The notes beneath the pieces are model-generated. The model searched no databases. It had not been told where the DNA came from and was given only the letters and a program-made list of their open reading frames with translations. Positions 8,476 to 17,121 of a stretch of DNA of 64,000 nt are shown here, piece after piece (the stretch's first letter is position 1; each line of letters starts with the position of its first letter). Made by a program: the position numbers and the translations under genes. Location of the stretch: positions 1,426,001-1,490,000 of the forward strand of contig NZ_CP011040.1 in assembly GCF_000238255.3 (NCBI RefSeq), in the 5' to 3' direction. Source of the stretch: Pseudoalteromonas spongiae UST010723-006 (GTDB lineage Bacteria > Pseudomonadota > Gammaproteobacteria > Enterobacterales > Alteromonadaceae).

Positions 8476-8689
8476 CGCTGTCCTCTTGATTAAAAATGAG
8501 TCAATTAATTCGCCGCAATACTAGCTAAAAATATGTAAAGCACAAGTGTTTACATTACTTTTTTTTAATATTTTTATTGCGGTTAAAAAGTGTTTTAACT
8601 TGCCAACAAATACCCAACACTTACTTACATTTTTCGCAATAATCATCCGTAATAATTACACCTATAGTTACTTTATTTATAGGCTCAAT

Positions 8690-9106
8690 ATGACGTTTTT
8701 AACCAAGACTACAACCCTAGCAGCAGCGCTATTACTAACCGCATGTGCTCACCACCAAAACGTACGCCCAAGCAGTGACGGCAACCATTACGTTGACTTG
8801 TATGGCGAAACCAAAACAGAGGTTTCAGAACAAGCATTTAAGCAAGCAAAATCGTACTGTAAAGAATCAAAGTCGAAGCCTTATGTGGTTTCTGAAAAAG
8901 TTGATTACATTGGCAATATGAGTGAACAAGACTATTTAACTAAACGCAATATCGCTGATGCCGTTGAAGCTGCAGGTACTGCTATGTGGATTTTTGGCAG
9001 AAGCCATGTAGATGATGCGGGCGCAGCTCTTAGTATTGGTGGCGATATTGCCGGTGATGCACTCGGCGACCCATATCAACTACATTTAGTATTTAATTGC
9101 GGTTAA
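8690..9106 (+). CDS. Small lipoprotein of unknown function
   Basis: The reading frame is open from 8546, but the ATG at 8690 gives a proper lipoprotein signal (MTFLTKTTTLAAALLLTAC) and is preferred. The mature part (about 120 residues) contains YGETKTEVSEQAFKQAKSYC, a second cysteine at the C-terminus (VFNCG) and a glycine-rich stretch AGAALSIGGDIAGDALGDP. Two cysteines could form a disulphide in the periplasm. I do not recognise the family. It is divergent from arfA, and a dyad ATGTAAA-N9-TTTACAT lies at 8533-8555. Confidence 0.7.
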   Translation: MTFLTKTTTLAAALLLTACAHHQNVRPSSDGNHYVDLYGETKTEVSEQAFKQAKSYCKESKSKPYVVSEKVDYIGNMSEQDYLTKRNIADAVEAAGTAMWIFGRSHVDDAGAALSIGGDIAGDALGDPYQLHLVFNCG

Positions 9107-9154
9107 TGCTTTTAAGCTAATTTGTTTTCGCAAAGCTCACTTAACAAAATAATG

Positions 9155-9190
9155 AAAAAGCGCCCATTTCACTTTTAAATGGGCACTTAC
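9155..9190. terminator. Bidirectional terminator between convergent genes
   Basis: GCCCATTT (9162-9169) pairs with AAATGGGC (9177-9184). AAAAAG precedes it and, read on the minus strand, GCTTTTTC follows. It serves the lipoprotein gene and the convergent FG-GAP gene. Confidence 0.7.
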
Positions 9191-9208
9191 TTATTTCTAC
9201 ACAACACA

Positions 9209-10642
9209 TTACAACTTAGCAGATTTAACTTCTTGCACTTCTATGCGGTAGTTGCCTTGTTTATCTTTCATTTTTAGCACGATATCTTCTTTGCCATCTT
9301 GGTTAAAATCGGTGCTGTATATATTCTGAATTGACTTGGGTAGCGGGCGTTCAATGTAAACCGCTTTGCGACTCAGTACGCGTTTTTTGTCGCCAAGATA
9401 AATACTTAACTCATCGTTATCTGTTTTAACCATTAAGTCTGTTTGGCCATCACCGTTAAAATCTTTTAAAAATACGCCTTTGCCACTTTCACTGTTTGAT
9501 TCATTTAGTTTTATAGCAATATCAAAGTCTTTGCTCGCAGATGCTTTTTTGGCAAATTGATTGCTGCCAGTTCCCTTATAAATCGCCACTTCAGTATCAA
9601 GTTCAAACTCTTCGTTATTCATTGCGGCACTCGCCATTGAAAGAATATCGGTAAAGCCAATATCAATAGAGGTTAAGGCTAAATCGGCAACGCCATCGCC
9701 ATTAAAATCACTGATATTTGATATTGCACTTGCCCCCTCCAGCGTTAATTTAATATCTGGGTTTGTAGTAAACAATTGCTCATTGTTTGCAGGTTTTGCA
9801 AAATAAATACGGTGGATAAGTTTAGTATCAAAGTCGACTTCACCTTGCGCATTATCTGCTAGGCTCTCTTTGGTATAAATATCCGCAAAACCATCACCAT
9901 TTAAATCTTCAAATTTAGTAAGTTGCTGCTTACTTTCGTTGTGCAATACATCAAACGAAGTAAACCTTTTCACGCTGGAGCTTACGCCATCGATTGTTAC
10001 GGAGAAAAACGTAATTGCAGTTTTATCAAAAAACACCAGATCACGTATTGAATCATTATTTAGATCAAGCAATATCGGCATTTTAGGCAACCGGTTACTT
10101 ATGGTTAAATGACCATTATTAAACTTTGCGGTGGTTTCAGCCTTTAATGGTAGGCTTGTATGCAAAAAGCGCCCATCTTTTTGCTGAATATAAAGTGATT
10201 GGCTTTCAATACCGGGTAAATAAAAATCAGTAAGGCCATCATTATTCACGTCAAGGGTAAACGGAAATGATTCAAACTGTTCAACTGAGTTTTTAGTAAA
10301 TACTGAAGACGCCGTAATAATTAAGTTTTGCGCCTTCTCAGTTACATGAAAAATGCCTTGCTCTGTTAGCACAAATGCTTGAGGGCTGTGCTCTGCTGCC
10401 ATATATCCCGTTGAATACATAATGGGGTTTTCAGGTAATTTCAGTTGGGTAACATGGTTATCTGTTAAATTTATTTTTTGCAGCGTCGCCTTTTTTTCAT
10501 TGCCTGCAACAAACACGGTATTTGCAGAACCAAATTTAAGTTTACCATTGGCAAACTCACCTAAATTAAAAGGCTCGCTGGCACATACAGCACTACTTAA
10601 AAAGGCTAAAGGAAGTAACTTTTTCATTTTTATCATCTTCAT
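9209..10642 (-). CDS. Secreted FG-GAP/VCBS repeat protein
   Basis: A 477-residue protein with a signal peptide ending near VCA-SEPF. It carries at least six D-x-N-x-D-G-like calcium-binding motifs of FG-GAP repeats: DVNNDGLTDFYL, DLNNDSIRDLVFF, DLNGDGFADIYT, DFNGDGVADLALT, DFNGDGQTDLMVK and DFNQDGKEDIVLK. These build a beta-propeller like integrin alpha heads and usually mediate adhesion or bind carbohydrate. No catalytic domain is seen. Three in-frame ATGs lie near the start (10642, 10636, 10627) without a clear RBS, so the exact start is open. It is a lone gene with no obvious partner. Confidence 0.85.
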   Translation of the reverse strand: MKMIKMKKLLPLAFLSSAVCASEPFNLGEFANGKLKFGSANTVFVAGNEKKATLQKINLTDNHVTQLKLPENPIMYSTGYMAAEHSPQAFVLTEQGIFHVTEKAQNLIITASSVFTKNSVEQFESFPFTLDVNNDGLTDFYLPGIESQSLYIQQKDGRFLHTSLPLKAETTAKFNNGHLTISNRLPKMPILLDLNNDSIRDLVFFDKTAITFFSVTIDGVSSSVKRFTSFDVLHNESKQQLTKFEDLNGDGFADIYTKESLADNAQGEVDFDTKLIHRIYFAKPANNEQLFTTNPDIKLTLEGASAISNISDFNGDGVADLALTSIDIGFTDILSMASAAMNNEEFELDTEVAIYKGTGSNQFAKKASASKDFDIAIKLNESNSESGKGVFLKDFNGDGQTDLMVKTDNDELSIYLGDKKRVLSRKAVYIERPLPKSIQNIYSTDFNQDGKEDIVLKMKDKQGNYRIEVQEVKSAKL

Positions 10643-10961
10643 GCTTATTCATATCAATTCAACGCAATCTAATACGTTTACACATTTCACGCCTTTTTAA
10701 ATGATAAAAGGCGGATTTAAGGGATAAAAGCATAAAAAGTGGTTTTTAGGGTGAGTTACTTCAGAGATATTGAGCTTGCAGCTGAGAAATAAAACCACTC
10801 TTTCTACCTAAGCTAAATACAACAGGCAATTTTGAAAAACTTGAAGACGTTATTTTGCTATTAATATGTTTATTATTTAGTCTAACTTCAAACTGTACTA
10901 GCTCAGACTTGATCTGACAGTTATCCGTTTTCCTAAGTTTACTCTGACCCTAGTTTTCCTT

Positions 10962-11729
10962 TTACTGTTCTAACCATAGGTTAGTTTGTTTGATAAGCTT
11001 TATAGCATGCTCATGTCCATTTTCAGCTGCTTGCTTTAGATAATACTTGCTGTATTTTTCATTTTTTAGTGGTGAACGAGGTAAGCTGTACACAGTAAAA
11101 AAGTGATAATATAAATGTTTATACATATCATTCGAAAAACCTTTGGTCTCAGCTCTAACCGATAGATACTTAACCATATTAATTATTGCGCCAGAATCAT
11201 TAATATTTATTGATTCGTTTAAGACCAATCTTCCATAACATATTGCAGCTTCATCATCACCAGCATCAGATGCCAACTTTAATAAAGCCTTCAATTTCTC
11301 CTGATCTTTATACAATCCCTTTTTGTAAGCTTGATACAGATTAATTATTGCGTCTATGTCGCCCTCTTTGGATAACTCCAAAAGCACATCTACAGCTGCT
11401 GGTTCATTTTGTTCAAGCAATACAGTCCCGAGGTAAAATCGAGCTTCCTGATAATTTTTAGCAACCGCTTTTTTTAAATAGGATGTACTTATTTTAAGGT
11501 CTTTAGTGTTGTTGTAAATTCCAAAAAAATGAACATAACCTTTGATAAAGTATGCTTCAGCCTGTTCATCTTCAATCCCTTTGTTAATTACCACATCGAT
11601 TTCAGCCCACTCCAATACTTCATTGGATTTCATATCAGCAATTACATCCTCTAGTTGAAGTGAGTCTTCTTTAGAAAATGATAAAAAAGACGCTAACAAA
11701 AAAACAAATGCAAAATGTTTGATATACAT
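10962..11729 (-). CDS. Secreted Sel1-like (TPR-like) repeat protein
   Basis: A 255-residue protein with a signal peptide (MYIKHFAFVFLLASFLSFS) and several Sel1-type helical repeats: AEAYFIKGYVHFFGI, YLKKAVAKNYQEARFYLG, LKALLKLASDAGDDEAAICYG and YYLKQAAENGHEHAIKLI. Such repeats scaffold protein interactions in the periplasm. The RBS TTAGGA precedes the ATG. Codon use is more A/T-rich than its neighbours. Before it (10.65-10.96 kb) there is no gene, and after it (11.73-12.15 kb) I see nothing recognisable. Confidence 0.8.
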   Translation of the reverse strand: MYIKHFAFVFLLASFLSFSKEDSLQLEDVIADMKSNEVLEWAEIDVVINKGIEDEQAEAYFIKGYVHFFGIYNNTKDLKISTSYLKKAVAKNYQEARFYLGTVLLEQNEPAAVDVLLELSKEGDIDAIINLYQAYKKGLYKDQEKLKALLKLASDAGDDEAAICYGRLVLNESININDSGAIINMVKYLSVRAETKGFSNDMYKHLYYHFFTVYSLPRSPLKNEKYSKYYLKQAAENGHEHAIKLIKQTNLWLEQ

Positions 11730-12152
11730 TAATGGTTCCTAATGTTGAATCGGTGATTTAGAGCTTTGAAAGTAAGTTTTTTATATGACACCCACTTTAA
11801 AAACCCTATCTTATGCGGAACTGACCAGATTTATCTAGCCTATTCTAAACCTATTCATTCTAATTTCATTTGTTTGAGAGGCACCATCGCTTTAAAGTCG
11901 GTTTTGGCGCAAGCCGAATAGCAAAAGTGAACCACTTTTGCTTATATACAAATCATTCTACTTCCTATACTTAATCATTTTGATTACTCGTTAAAGTTTA
12001 AATTTGAGAATACCATAAAGCCAGATCACACTTATGAAGGAATATATGCAACGAATTGAATTTGTTATAGTAAATTCATTAACTTCAAAACAGCAGTGTA
12101 TATTTTAAAATTAGAATAAATCGTCACTGACTATGATTTAATACATTGATAA

Positions 12153-12365
12153 TCACCGCGCTCTATGGCTTAAAGAGCAATTAGCGTTCCGGTTAAGGTG
12201 CTCGAAATGTGCAGCAACGTGACCACCAGCTTTATGTGCTCGAACAGGTTCATCACATTCAATACATCTAAAGTCAGGCCTAACTGATGACCTATCTCTT
12301 AGGTCAACCGCATCATCAATTAATATATCCTGACTGTTTAATTGAGCAATCGTCATATTAGCCAT
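12153..12365 (-). CDS. Small putative zinc-binding protein
   Basis: About 70 residues starting MANMTIAQLNSQDILIDDAV. This internal ATG is chosen because AAAGG lies 8 nt upstream, while the ATG at 12407 has no RBS. The second half reads FRCIECDEPVRAHKAGGHVAAHFEH, then NCSLSHR, a Cys-X2-Cys ... His-X3-His-like arrangement that could hold a metal and resembles the N-terminal zinc finger of CoiA-like nuclease families. It is far too short to contain a nuclease domain. Function unknown. Confidence 0.65.
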   Translation of the reverse strand: MANMTIAQLNSQDILIDDAVDLRDRSSVRPDFRCIECDEPVRAHKAGGHVAAHFEHLNRNANCSLSHRAR

Positions 12366-12547
12366 AAAGTAACCTTTAATATGAATATTTGAATTGTATA
12401 AAGTCAAAACATAACAATTTTATAAACTTACACGTATCACCCTCTATCACGTTCAACTTTTCCCACTTTTAATTCCCATTCCCGTTCAAGGGAAAAATCA
12501 ACTTCAACCACAAACAGTAAGCAACTGATTTTATTAACTTTAATTTA

Positions 12548-12563
12548 TGGCACGGCGTTCGCT
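12548..12563 (+). promoter_or_regulatory. Sigma-54 (-24/-12) promoter of the export operon
   Basis: TGGCACGGCGTTCGCT matches TGGCAC-N5-TTGCW with one mismatch at the -12 element and keeps the diagnostic GG-N10-GC spacing. It lies 35 bp before the adaptor-gene ATG at 12599. The operon carries its own sigma-54 activator at 17122, which supports the call. Confidence 0.8.
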
Positions 12564-12598
12564 ATAACTAAACCATCAAAAGTTATGAAGTTAGTCAG

Positions 12599-13855
12599 AT
12601 GGATATTAAACAAAGCCTTGCAAGTAATAATAAAAAGAAACGTTGGCCTATGCCGCTCGCGATTATTTTATCGCTCAGTTTAATAGTGGGGTTTGCATCT
12701 TCCTTTAGTGATGGGGATGCCACCATAAACCGTAATGAGTTACTGCTAGCAGACGTAAGTAGTGGGCCACTTAAGTTAACGGTGTCGGGGTTTGGTCAAC
12801 TGCGCTCTAAATACAGCCGTTTTATTACTGCCCGTTACCAAGCACAAGTAGAGCAAGTATTTCATCTACCGGGTAGCCGCGTGGAAAAAGATACGGTGAT
12901 TTTGCGCCTTTCAAATCCCACGCTTGAGCAACAACTAAACCGTGCTCGTTTAACGCTCGCTCGTCAAAAAGCCAACTTTGAAGCGTTAAAACTTAGCCAA
13001 AAAAGTGAAAAACTAAACCTTGAAGCAAACCTAACGTTGCTTGAAAGCGAACTTGCCAACGCCAATTTGCGCGCCGAAGCAGAACAAAAACTCATTGAGC
13101 AAGGCATTGTATCTACCCTTGATTATAAACGCTCGCAATTAGCGGTATCACAACTGAGTAAACGCGTTTCACTTGCCAAACAGCAGCTTAGCCAAGCGAG
13201 TGATTTACACAACCAACGATTACAAGTTGAGCGCGAATTAATGCGCGAATTTGAGCTTAGCTTTAATGCTGCACAATTGGATGTCGACAAACTCAATGTC
13301 ACCGCGGGTATCAATGGCATGTTGCAAGCGGTCAATGTAGAGCAAGGTCAATCCGTGCAAATGGGCGCACCACTTGCGGTAGTTGGTAGTGAACATCAAC
13401 TACTTGCCGATTTAAATGTGCCAGAGCGCGAAGCAAGCCGCATTGAAGTCGGTCAAAAAGCAAGGGTAAACACCTTCGCAGGTACAGTTTCAGCGGTGGT
13501 TAATCGTATTAATCCAATTGTCAGCGATGGTCGCATTACTGTGGAGCTTGAACTTACAGGCACCTTACCAAGCAATGCCCGCCCACAACTCACCATTGAA
13601 GGTGATATTGTCACCGACGAGCTTAATCACGCCCTTTATGTGCGTCGCCCTAGCTTTGTAAGTGGCGATACGCAAAACCATATTTTCATTTTAAACCCAG
13701 CCGACAATCAATTGGTTAAAACCCAAGTTGAGTTTGGTAAACTAGCCGGCGATAACATTGTTATCAATTCAGGTGCAAATGCCGGTGACACCCTTGTAAT
13801 TTCAGACAGCTCTGATTTTAAACACTTGCAAACAATAACGATTACAAATAATTAA
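12599..13855 (+). CDS. Periplasmic adaptor (HlyD/MacA-type) of an ABC export system
   Basis: A 418-residue membrane-fusion protein. One N-terminal membrane anchor (about residues 17-36) is followed by a lipoyl/barrel-sandwich half (VSGFGQLRSKYSRFITARYQ), a long coiled-coil hairpin (about 110-215) and a second lipoyl half (INGMLQAVNVEQGQSVQMG), then beta-barrel and membrane-proximal domains. Such adaptors connect an inner-membrane MacB-type transporter to an outer-membrane channel. It is the first gene of an adaptor-ATPase-permease-response regulator-kinase unit and is preceded by the -24/-12 element at 12548. No outer-membrane channel gene is in the unit, so a TolC-type partner must come from elsewhere. 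Confidence 0.92.
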   Translation: MDIKQSLASNNKKKRWPMPLAIILSLSLIVGFASSFSDGDATINRNELLLADVSSGPLKLTVSGFGQLRSKYSRFITARYQAQVEQVFHLPGSRVEKDTVILRLSNPTLEQQLNRARLTLARQKANFEALKLSQKSEKLNLEANLTLLESELANANLRAEAEQKLIEQGIVSTLDYKRSQLAVSQLSKRVSLAKQQLSQASDLHNQRLQVERELMREFELSFNAAQLDVDKLNVTAGINGMLQAVNVEQGQSVQMGAPLAVVGSEHQLLADLNVPEREASRIEVGQKARVNTFAGTVSAVVNRINPIVSDGRITVELELTGTLPSNARPQLTIEGDIVTDELNHALYVRRPSFVSGDTQNHIFILNPADNQLVKTQVEFGKLAGDNIVINSGANAGDTLVISDSSDFKHLQTITITNN

Positions 13856-13865
13856 GGAAGCAATC

Positions 13866-14606
13866 ATGGACAATACACCGGTAATTGAACTGACCAATGT
13901 GTCAAAAATTTACTTTAGCGACGACGTAGAAACTCACGCATTGAGCGATATCAACTTACAAATCAATAAAGGTGATTATATTGCCATTAGCGGCCCATCA
14001 GGCTGCGGTAAATCAACCCTTTTAAGCGTGATGGGGTTGCTTGATGATGTCACCAGCGGCAGCTATAAAATTGAAGGTGTTGATACCAGCAGCCTTAATA
14101 TGGATACCCTTGCAGAGCTGCGCAATTTGCATATTGGCTTTATTTTCCAATCGTTTAACTTAATTGATGAACTGAGTGTTTACGATAACGTGGCGCTACC
14201 GCTGTTGTATCGCGAACCCGCTTTAAGCAAAGCTGATATTGATACCCGCGTGAATACTGCACTTAAACAAGTGGAGATTGATCATCGTGTAAAACATAAA
14301 CCAAATCAGTTATCAGGTGGTCAACAACAACGTGTTGCTATAGCCCGCGCCTTAGCTGGCAGCCCAAGTATTTTATTGGTGGATGAACCAACGGGTAACC
14401 TCGATTCGAAAAATGGTGATGCGGTAATGGCGTTACTTGCCGAACTAAACGAACAAGGCACTACCATTTGCATGGTAACCCACGACCCGCGCTATGCCGG
14501 CTACGCTAAAAAACAGGTAAAACTGCTCGATGGCAAAGTGCTCAATTCTGGCAAAGAAAGCGTATCTGCGGTTGATGTAACAACACAGTTGGAGGCGCAT
14601 GCATGA
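13866..14606 (+). CDS. ABC transporter ATPase (MacB/LolD-type)
   Basis: A 246-residue nucleotide-binding protein with Walker A GPSGCGKST near residue 40, Q-loop FQSFNLIDELSVYDNV, signature LSGGQQQR, Walker B ILLVDEPTGNLD and H-loop VTHDP. The TGNLD ending of Walker B is characteristic of the MacB/LolD/FtsE group. A strong RBS (AAGGAAG) lies 10 bp after the adaptor gene. Its last 4 bases overlap the permease start (ATGA), indicating translational coupling. It powers export or mechanotransmission by the FtsX-like permease. Confidence 0.95.
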   Translation: MDNTPVIELTNVSKIYFSDDVETHALSDINLQINKGDYIAISGPSGCGKSTLLSVMGLLDDVTSGSYKIEGVDTSSLNMDTLAELRNLHIGFIFQSFNLIDELSVYDNVALPLLYREPALSKADIDTRVNTALKQVEIDHRVKHKPNQLSGGQQQRVAIARALAGSPSILLVDEPTGNLDSKNGDAVMALLAELNEQGTTICMVTHDPRYAGYAKKQVKLLDGKVLNSGKESVSAVDVTTQLEAHA

Positions 14607-17035
14607 GTGTCCAACGCCTAACCAAACAAATCAAACACGCCAGCAGTTCACTGCTGCAAGCGCCAGGGTTTACCAGCGCCATAGTGCTCACTCTTTCGCT
14701 CACGCTTGCCTGCTTTTTTGTGGTAATGAGTTTATTTAGTAGTTACTTTATTAAACCGCTTAATGTCGATGACGAAGCGCGTCTTGTGGTGGTGGAACAA
14801 GATAACGTTTATTCCGATAAAAACAGCCCCGGCTTTCAAAGCTTCCAGTCGATTATTCACTGGTATAACAACCACGACAATTTTGACAAAGTTGCTGCAA
14901 TTAACATTGGCGAAGACGTAATCATGAACTTGCCGGGTCAGCCTAAGTTAAATATGACCTTTGCCAGCAACGACTATTACGACATTACCAATATGCAACT
15001 TGCTGCTGGTCAACATTTATCACCACAAAAACGCCTTGATGAGAAAAGTACCGAAGTACTGATCAGCTATTCTATTTGGCAAACCTATTTTGATGGCAGT
15101 AAAAATGCGATCGGACAAACGATCGAACTCGTTCATGGCCAATATAAAATTGTTGGCGTGGTAGCTAAAGACTACGCAAACCCATTTATGTTTAACCGCA
15201 GTAAAAGTGATTTATGGTTTCACTTTAGCGGTGATTCGCGCTTTTATAATGACGATCGCCCAAGCCCGTGGTGGAACTTATTTGGTAGCCTAAAACTTAT
15301 CGGTACGCTCAAAGCGGGTGAAACGCCAGAATCTACCAAAGCCTACTTGCACGCACGTATCTTAGAAATTAAAAGTGATTGGAAAGCAGAGTTTGATGAA
15401 GTTGACGACATTGTGCCTATCGTTACACCGTTTCGCGAAAAAGAGCTTAACGGCAACGATACGTTAGCAATTTTTATGTTAGTGGGCGTAGTAAGCCTAG
15501 TGCTGATTGCACTATTAAATGTTAGTAACTTATTTATTTCTCGCGCCGTAGTAAAACACAAACAACTCGCACTGCAAGCCGTTTTAGGTGCAAAACGCGG
15601 CGTTATTTTCACCAGTATTTTAGTGGAATCAAGCCTGCTAATGGTGGTATCGGCACTGGCTGGTTTATTTTTTGCGGCTTGGGGCATCAAACTATTTAAG
15701 TTTTTAAGTGAAGGCCATTTACCACTTGTTAGCGCCATTAATCTCGACCTGACCGTAGTATCTTCTGCCGTTATTTGCTGCGTGGTATTTGCTTGGTTAT
15801 TTGCTTTTATCACCAGCCGATTAATCAACTTTGGCCAGCTTAGAACACAAATTCAAAGCTCAGGCAAAGGCGGCGTAAGCCAAATTAAAGGAAGCACCGT
15901 AAAGTTGTTAATTGCGCTGCAACTGTTTTTAGCAACGGCCCTTGTAATCGGTGCCACCATGGCATTAAACAAAACGTTAGAAACGCTATTACGACCGCTT
16001 GGCAGTGAAGTAGATAATCGCTATAGCACCATGCTCTTTATCAACGATAGAGAGCGTACTCTCGAACAGAAATATAATGACCTACAAAAAATTCGCGCTG
16101 CAGTGGCAAACATCGATGGTGTTGTTAAGGTAGGCCACGGCGACAGCCCAGTAAACGACGGACTACGCTCGAGCACAGTAAAAGATATGTCAGGTAAAGA
16201 AACGGTCTTTATTCCACAAGCCTGGGTTGGCCCTGATTACTTTGATATTACTGGTCTTAAAATTATAGAAGGACGCACCTTTAGCGAAGCCGCTATTCGC
16301 GGTGAAAAACACGAGTTTTTGGTCACCAAAGCAGTTAACGATATGCTCAAACCTGGTGGCAGTTTAGTTGGCGAAAAGTTCTTAAGTTTTGACCCTGATA
16401 ACCCTGTGGAAGTGGTTGGTATTACTGAAAACTTTAACCACCCAAAATTTTTCGACAAACACCAAGGGCGACACTTTTGGTGGGCTGCACAGCCATATGC
16501 ATTTGGCTTAATCATTCAAATGGAACAAGGAAAAACCTTAAACCGAGAGCAGCTGTTACAGGCAGCGCGTACGGTTGATAGCCGCATTGGCCTTTGGAAG
16601 TTCGATTTTCTGGAAGATGAATACGCCAAAATGGTTCATATGGAACGAATCACATTAAGCTTAAGCATTGTGTTGGCTCTCTTTACCCTAGTACTTGCAG
16701 GCATTGGTATTTACGGTGTACTTAGCTATAACCTAGGTCTACGCCGCTACGAATACGGTATGCGCATGGCCCTCGGTGCAAAACGCAAGCGTTTGTATCA
16801 GCAACTGTTGTCAGACACCTTACTGCCTTTAGCGTTTGCTTTTATAGCCGCATTGGTGGTGATGGTAGGTGGTTACACAATGTTTAAAGTTGAGTTAGCA
16901 AATTGGTTGCTTCTCAATTGGCTATGGCTCACTATAACCGCAGCTAGCATTGTGTTATTTGCACTGTTTGCCACATTATTCCCAATGAGCAAACTAATAA
17001 ATGCAAAACCAATGGCAGCACTAAGAGATAATTAA
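14603..17035 (+). CDS. MacB/FtsX-type ABC permease
   Basis: An 810-residue permease with two copies of the MacB-PCD plus FtsX arrangement. A first membrane helix near residues 25-48 is followed by a periplasmic domain to about 285 and three helices near 285-400. A second set begins with a helix near 430-450, then a periplasmic domain and C-terminal helices near 685-800. It includes the ALGAKR motifs of FtsX domains (LQAVLGAKRGVIF; YGMRMALGAKRKRLY). Such double-FtsX permeases work with a separate ATPase, here the overlapping upstream gene. Substrate unknown. Homologues next to sigma-54 two-component pairs are often tied to peptide or envelope stress, which is inference here. Confidence 0.93.
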   Translation: MSVQRLTKQIKHASSSLLQAPGFTSAIVLTLSLTLACFFVVMSLFSSYFIKPLNVDDEARLVVVEQDNVYSDKNSPGFQSFQSIIHWYNNHDNFDKVAAINIGEDVIMNLPGQPKLNMTFASNDYYDITNMQLAAGQHLSPQKRLDEKSTEVLISYSIWQTYFDGSKNAIGQTIELVHGQYKIVGVVAKDYANPFMFNRSKSDLWFHFSGDSRFYNDDRPSPWWNLFGSLKLIGTLKAGETPESTKAYLHARILEIKSDWKAEFDEVDDIVPIVTPFREKELNGNDTLAIFMLVGVVSLVLIALLNVSNLFISRAVVKHKQLALQAVLGAKRGVIFTSILVESSLLMVVSALAGLFFAAWGIKLFKFLSEGHLPLVSAINLDLTVVSSAVICCVVFAWLFAFITSRLINFGQLRTQIQSSGKGGVSQIKGSTVKLLIALQLFLATALVIGATMALNKTLETLLRPLGSEVDNRYSTMLFINDRERTLEQKYNDLQKIRAAVANIDGVVKVGHGDSPVNDGLRSSTVKDMSGKETVFIPQAWVGPDYFDITGLKIIEGRTFSEAAIRGEKHEFLVTKAVNDMLKPGGSLVGEKFLSFDPDNPVEVVGITENFNHPKFFDKHQGRHFWWAAQPYAFGLIIQMEQGKTLNREQLLQAARTVDSRIGLWKFDFLEDEYAKMVHMERITLSLSIVLALFTLVLAGIGIYGVLSYNLGLRRYEYGMRMALGAKRKRLYQQLLSDTLLPLAFAFIAALVVMVGGYTMFKVELANWLLLNWLWLTITAASIVLFALFATLFPMSKLINAKPMAALRDN

Positions 17036-17076
17036 CCTAAATTTGGGGTTAATACCTCTGTCCTTAGCCAGTTAAG

Positions 17077-17104
17077 AAAGCCCTTAATTGGTTAAGGCTT
17101 TAAA
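17077..17104 (+). terminator. Weak terminator or attenuator between permease and regulator
   Basis: AAAGCCCTTAATTGG pairs with TTAAGGCTTT across 17077-17101, but only a short T-tract follows. It may reduce read-through from the export genes into the regulator genes. Confidence 0.4.
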
Positions 17105-17121
17105 GCTATAAAAATAAAATT

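Noticed and set aside
8546..8689. N-terminal extension of the lipoprotein frame
   Set aside because: It would place 48 odd residues before a perfect lipoprotein signal and run into the dyad region; the ATG at 8690 is better.
15343..15828. Long minus-strand frame inside the permease gene
   Set aside because: Shadow of the FtsX-type permease coding frame, with no signal or domain of its own. The same applies to other antisense frames such as 41422-41910 and 47853-48236.
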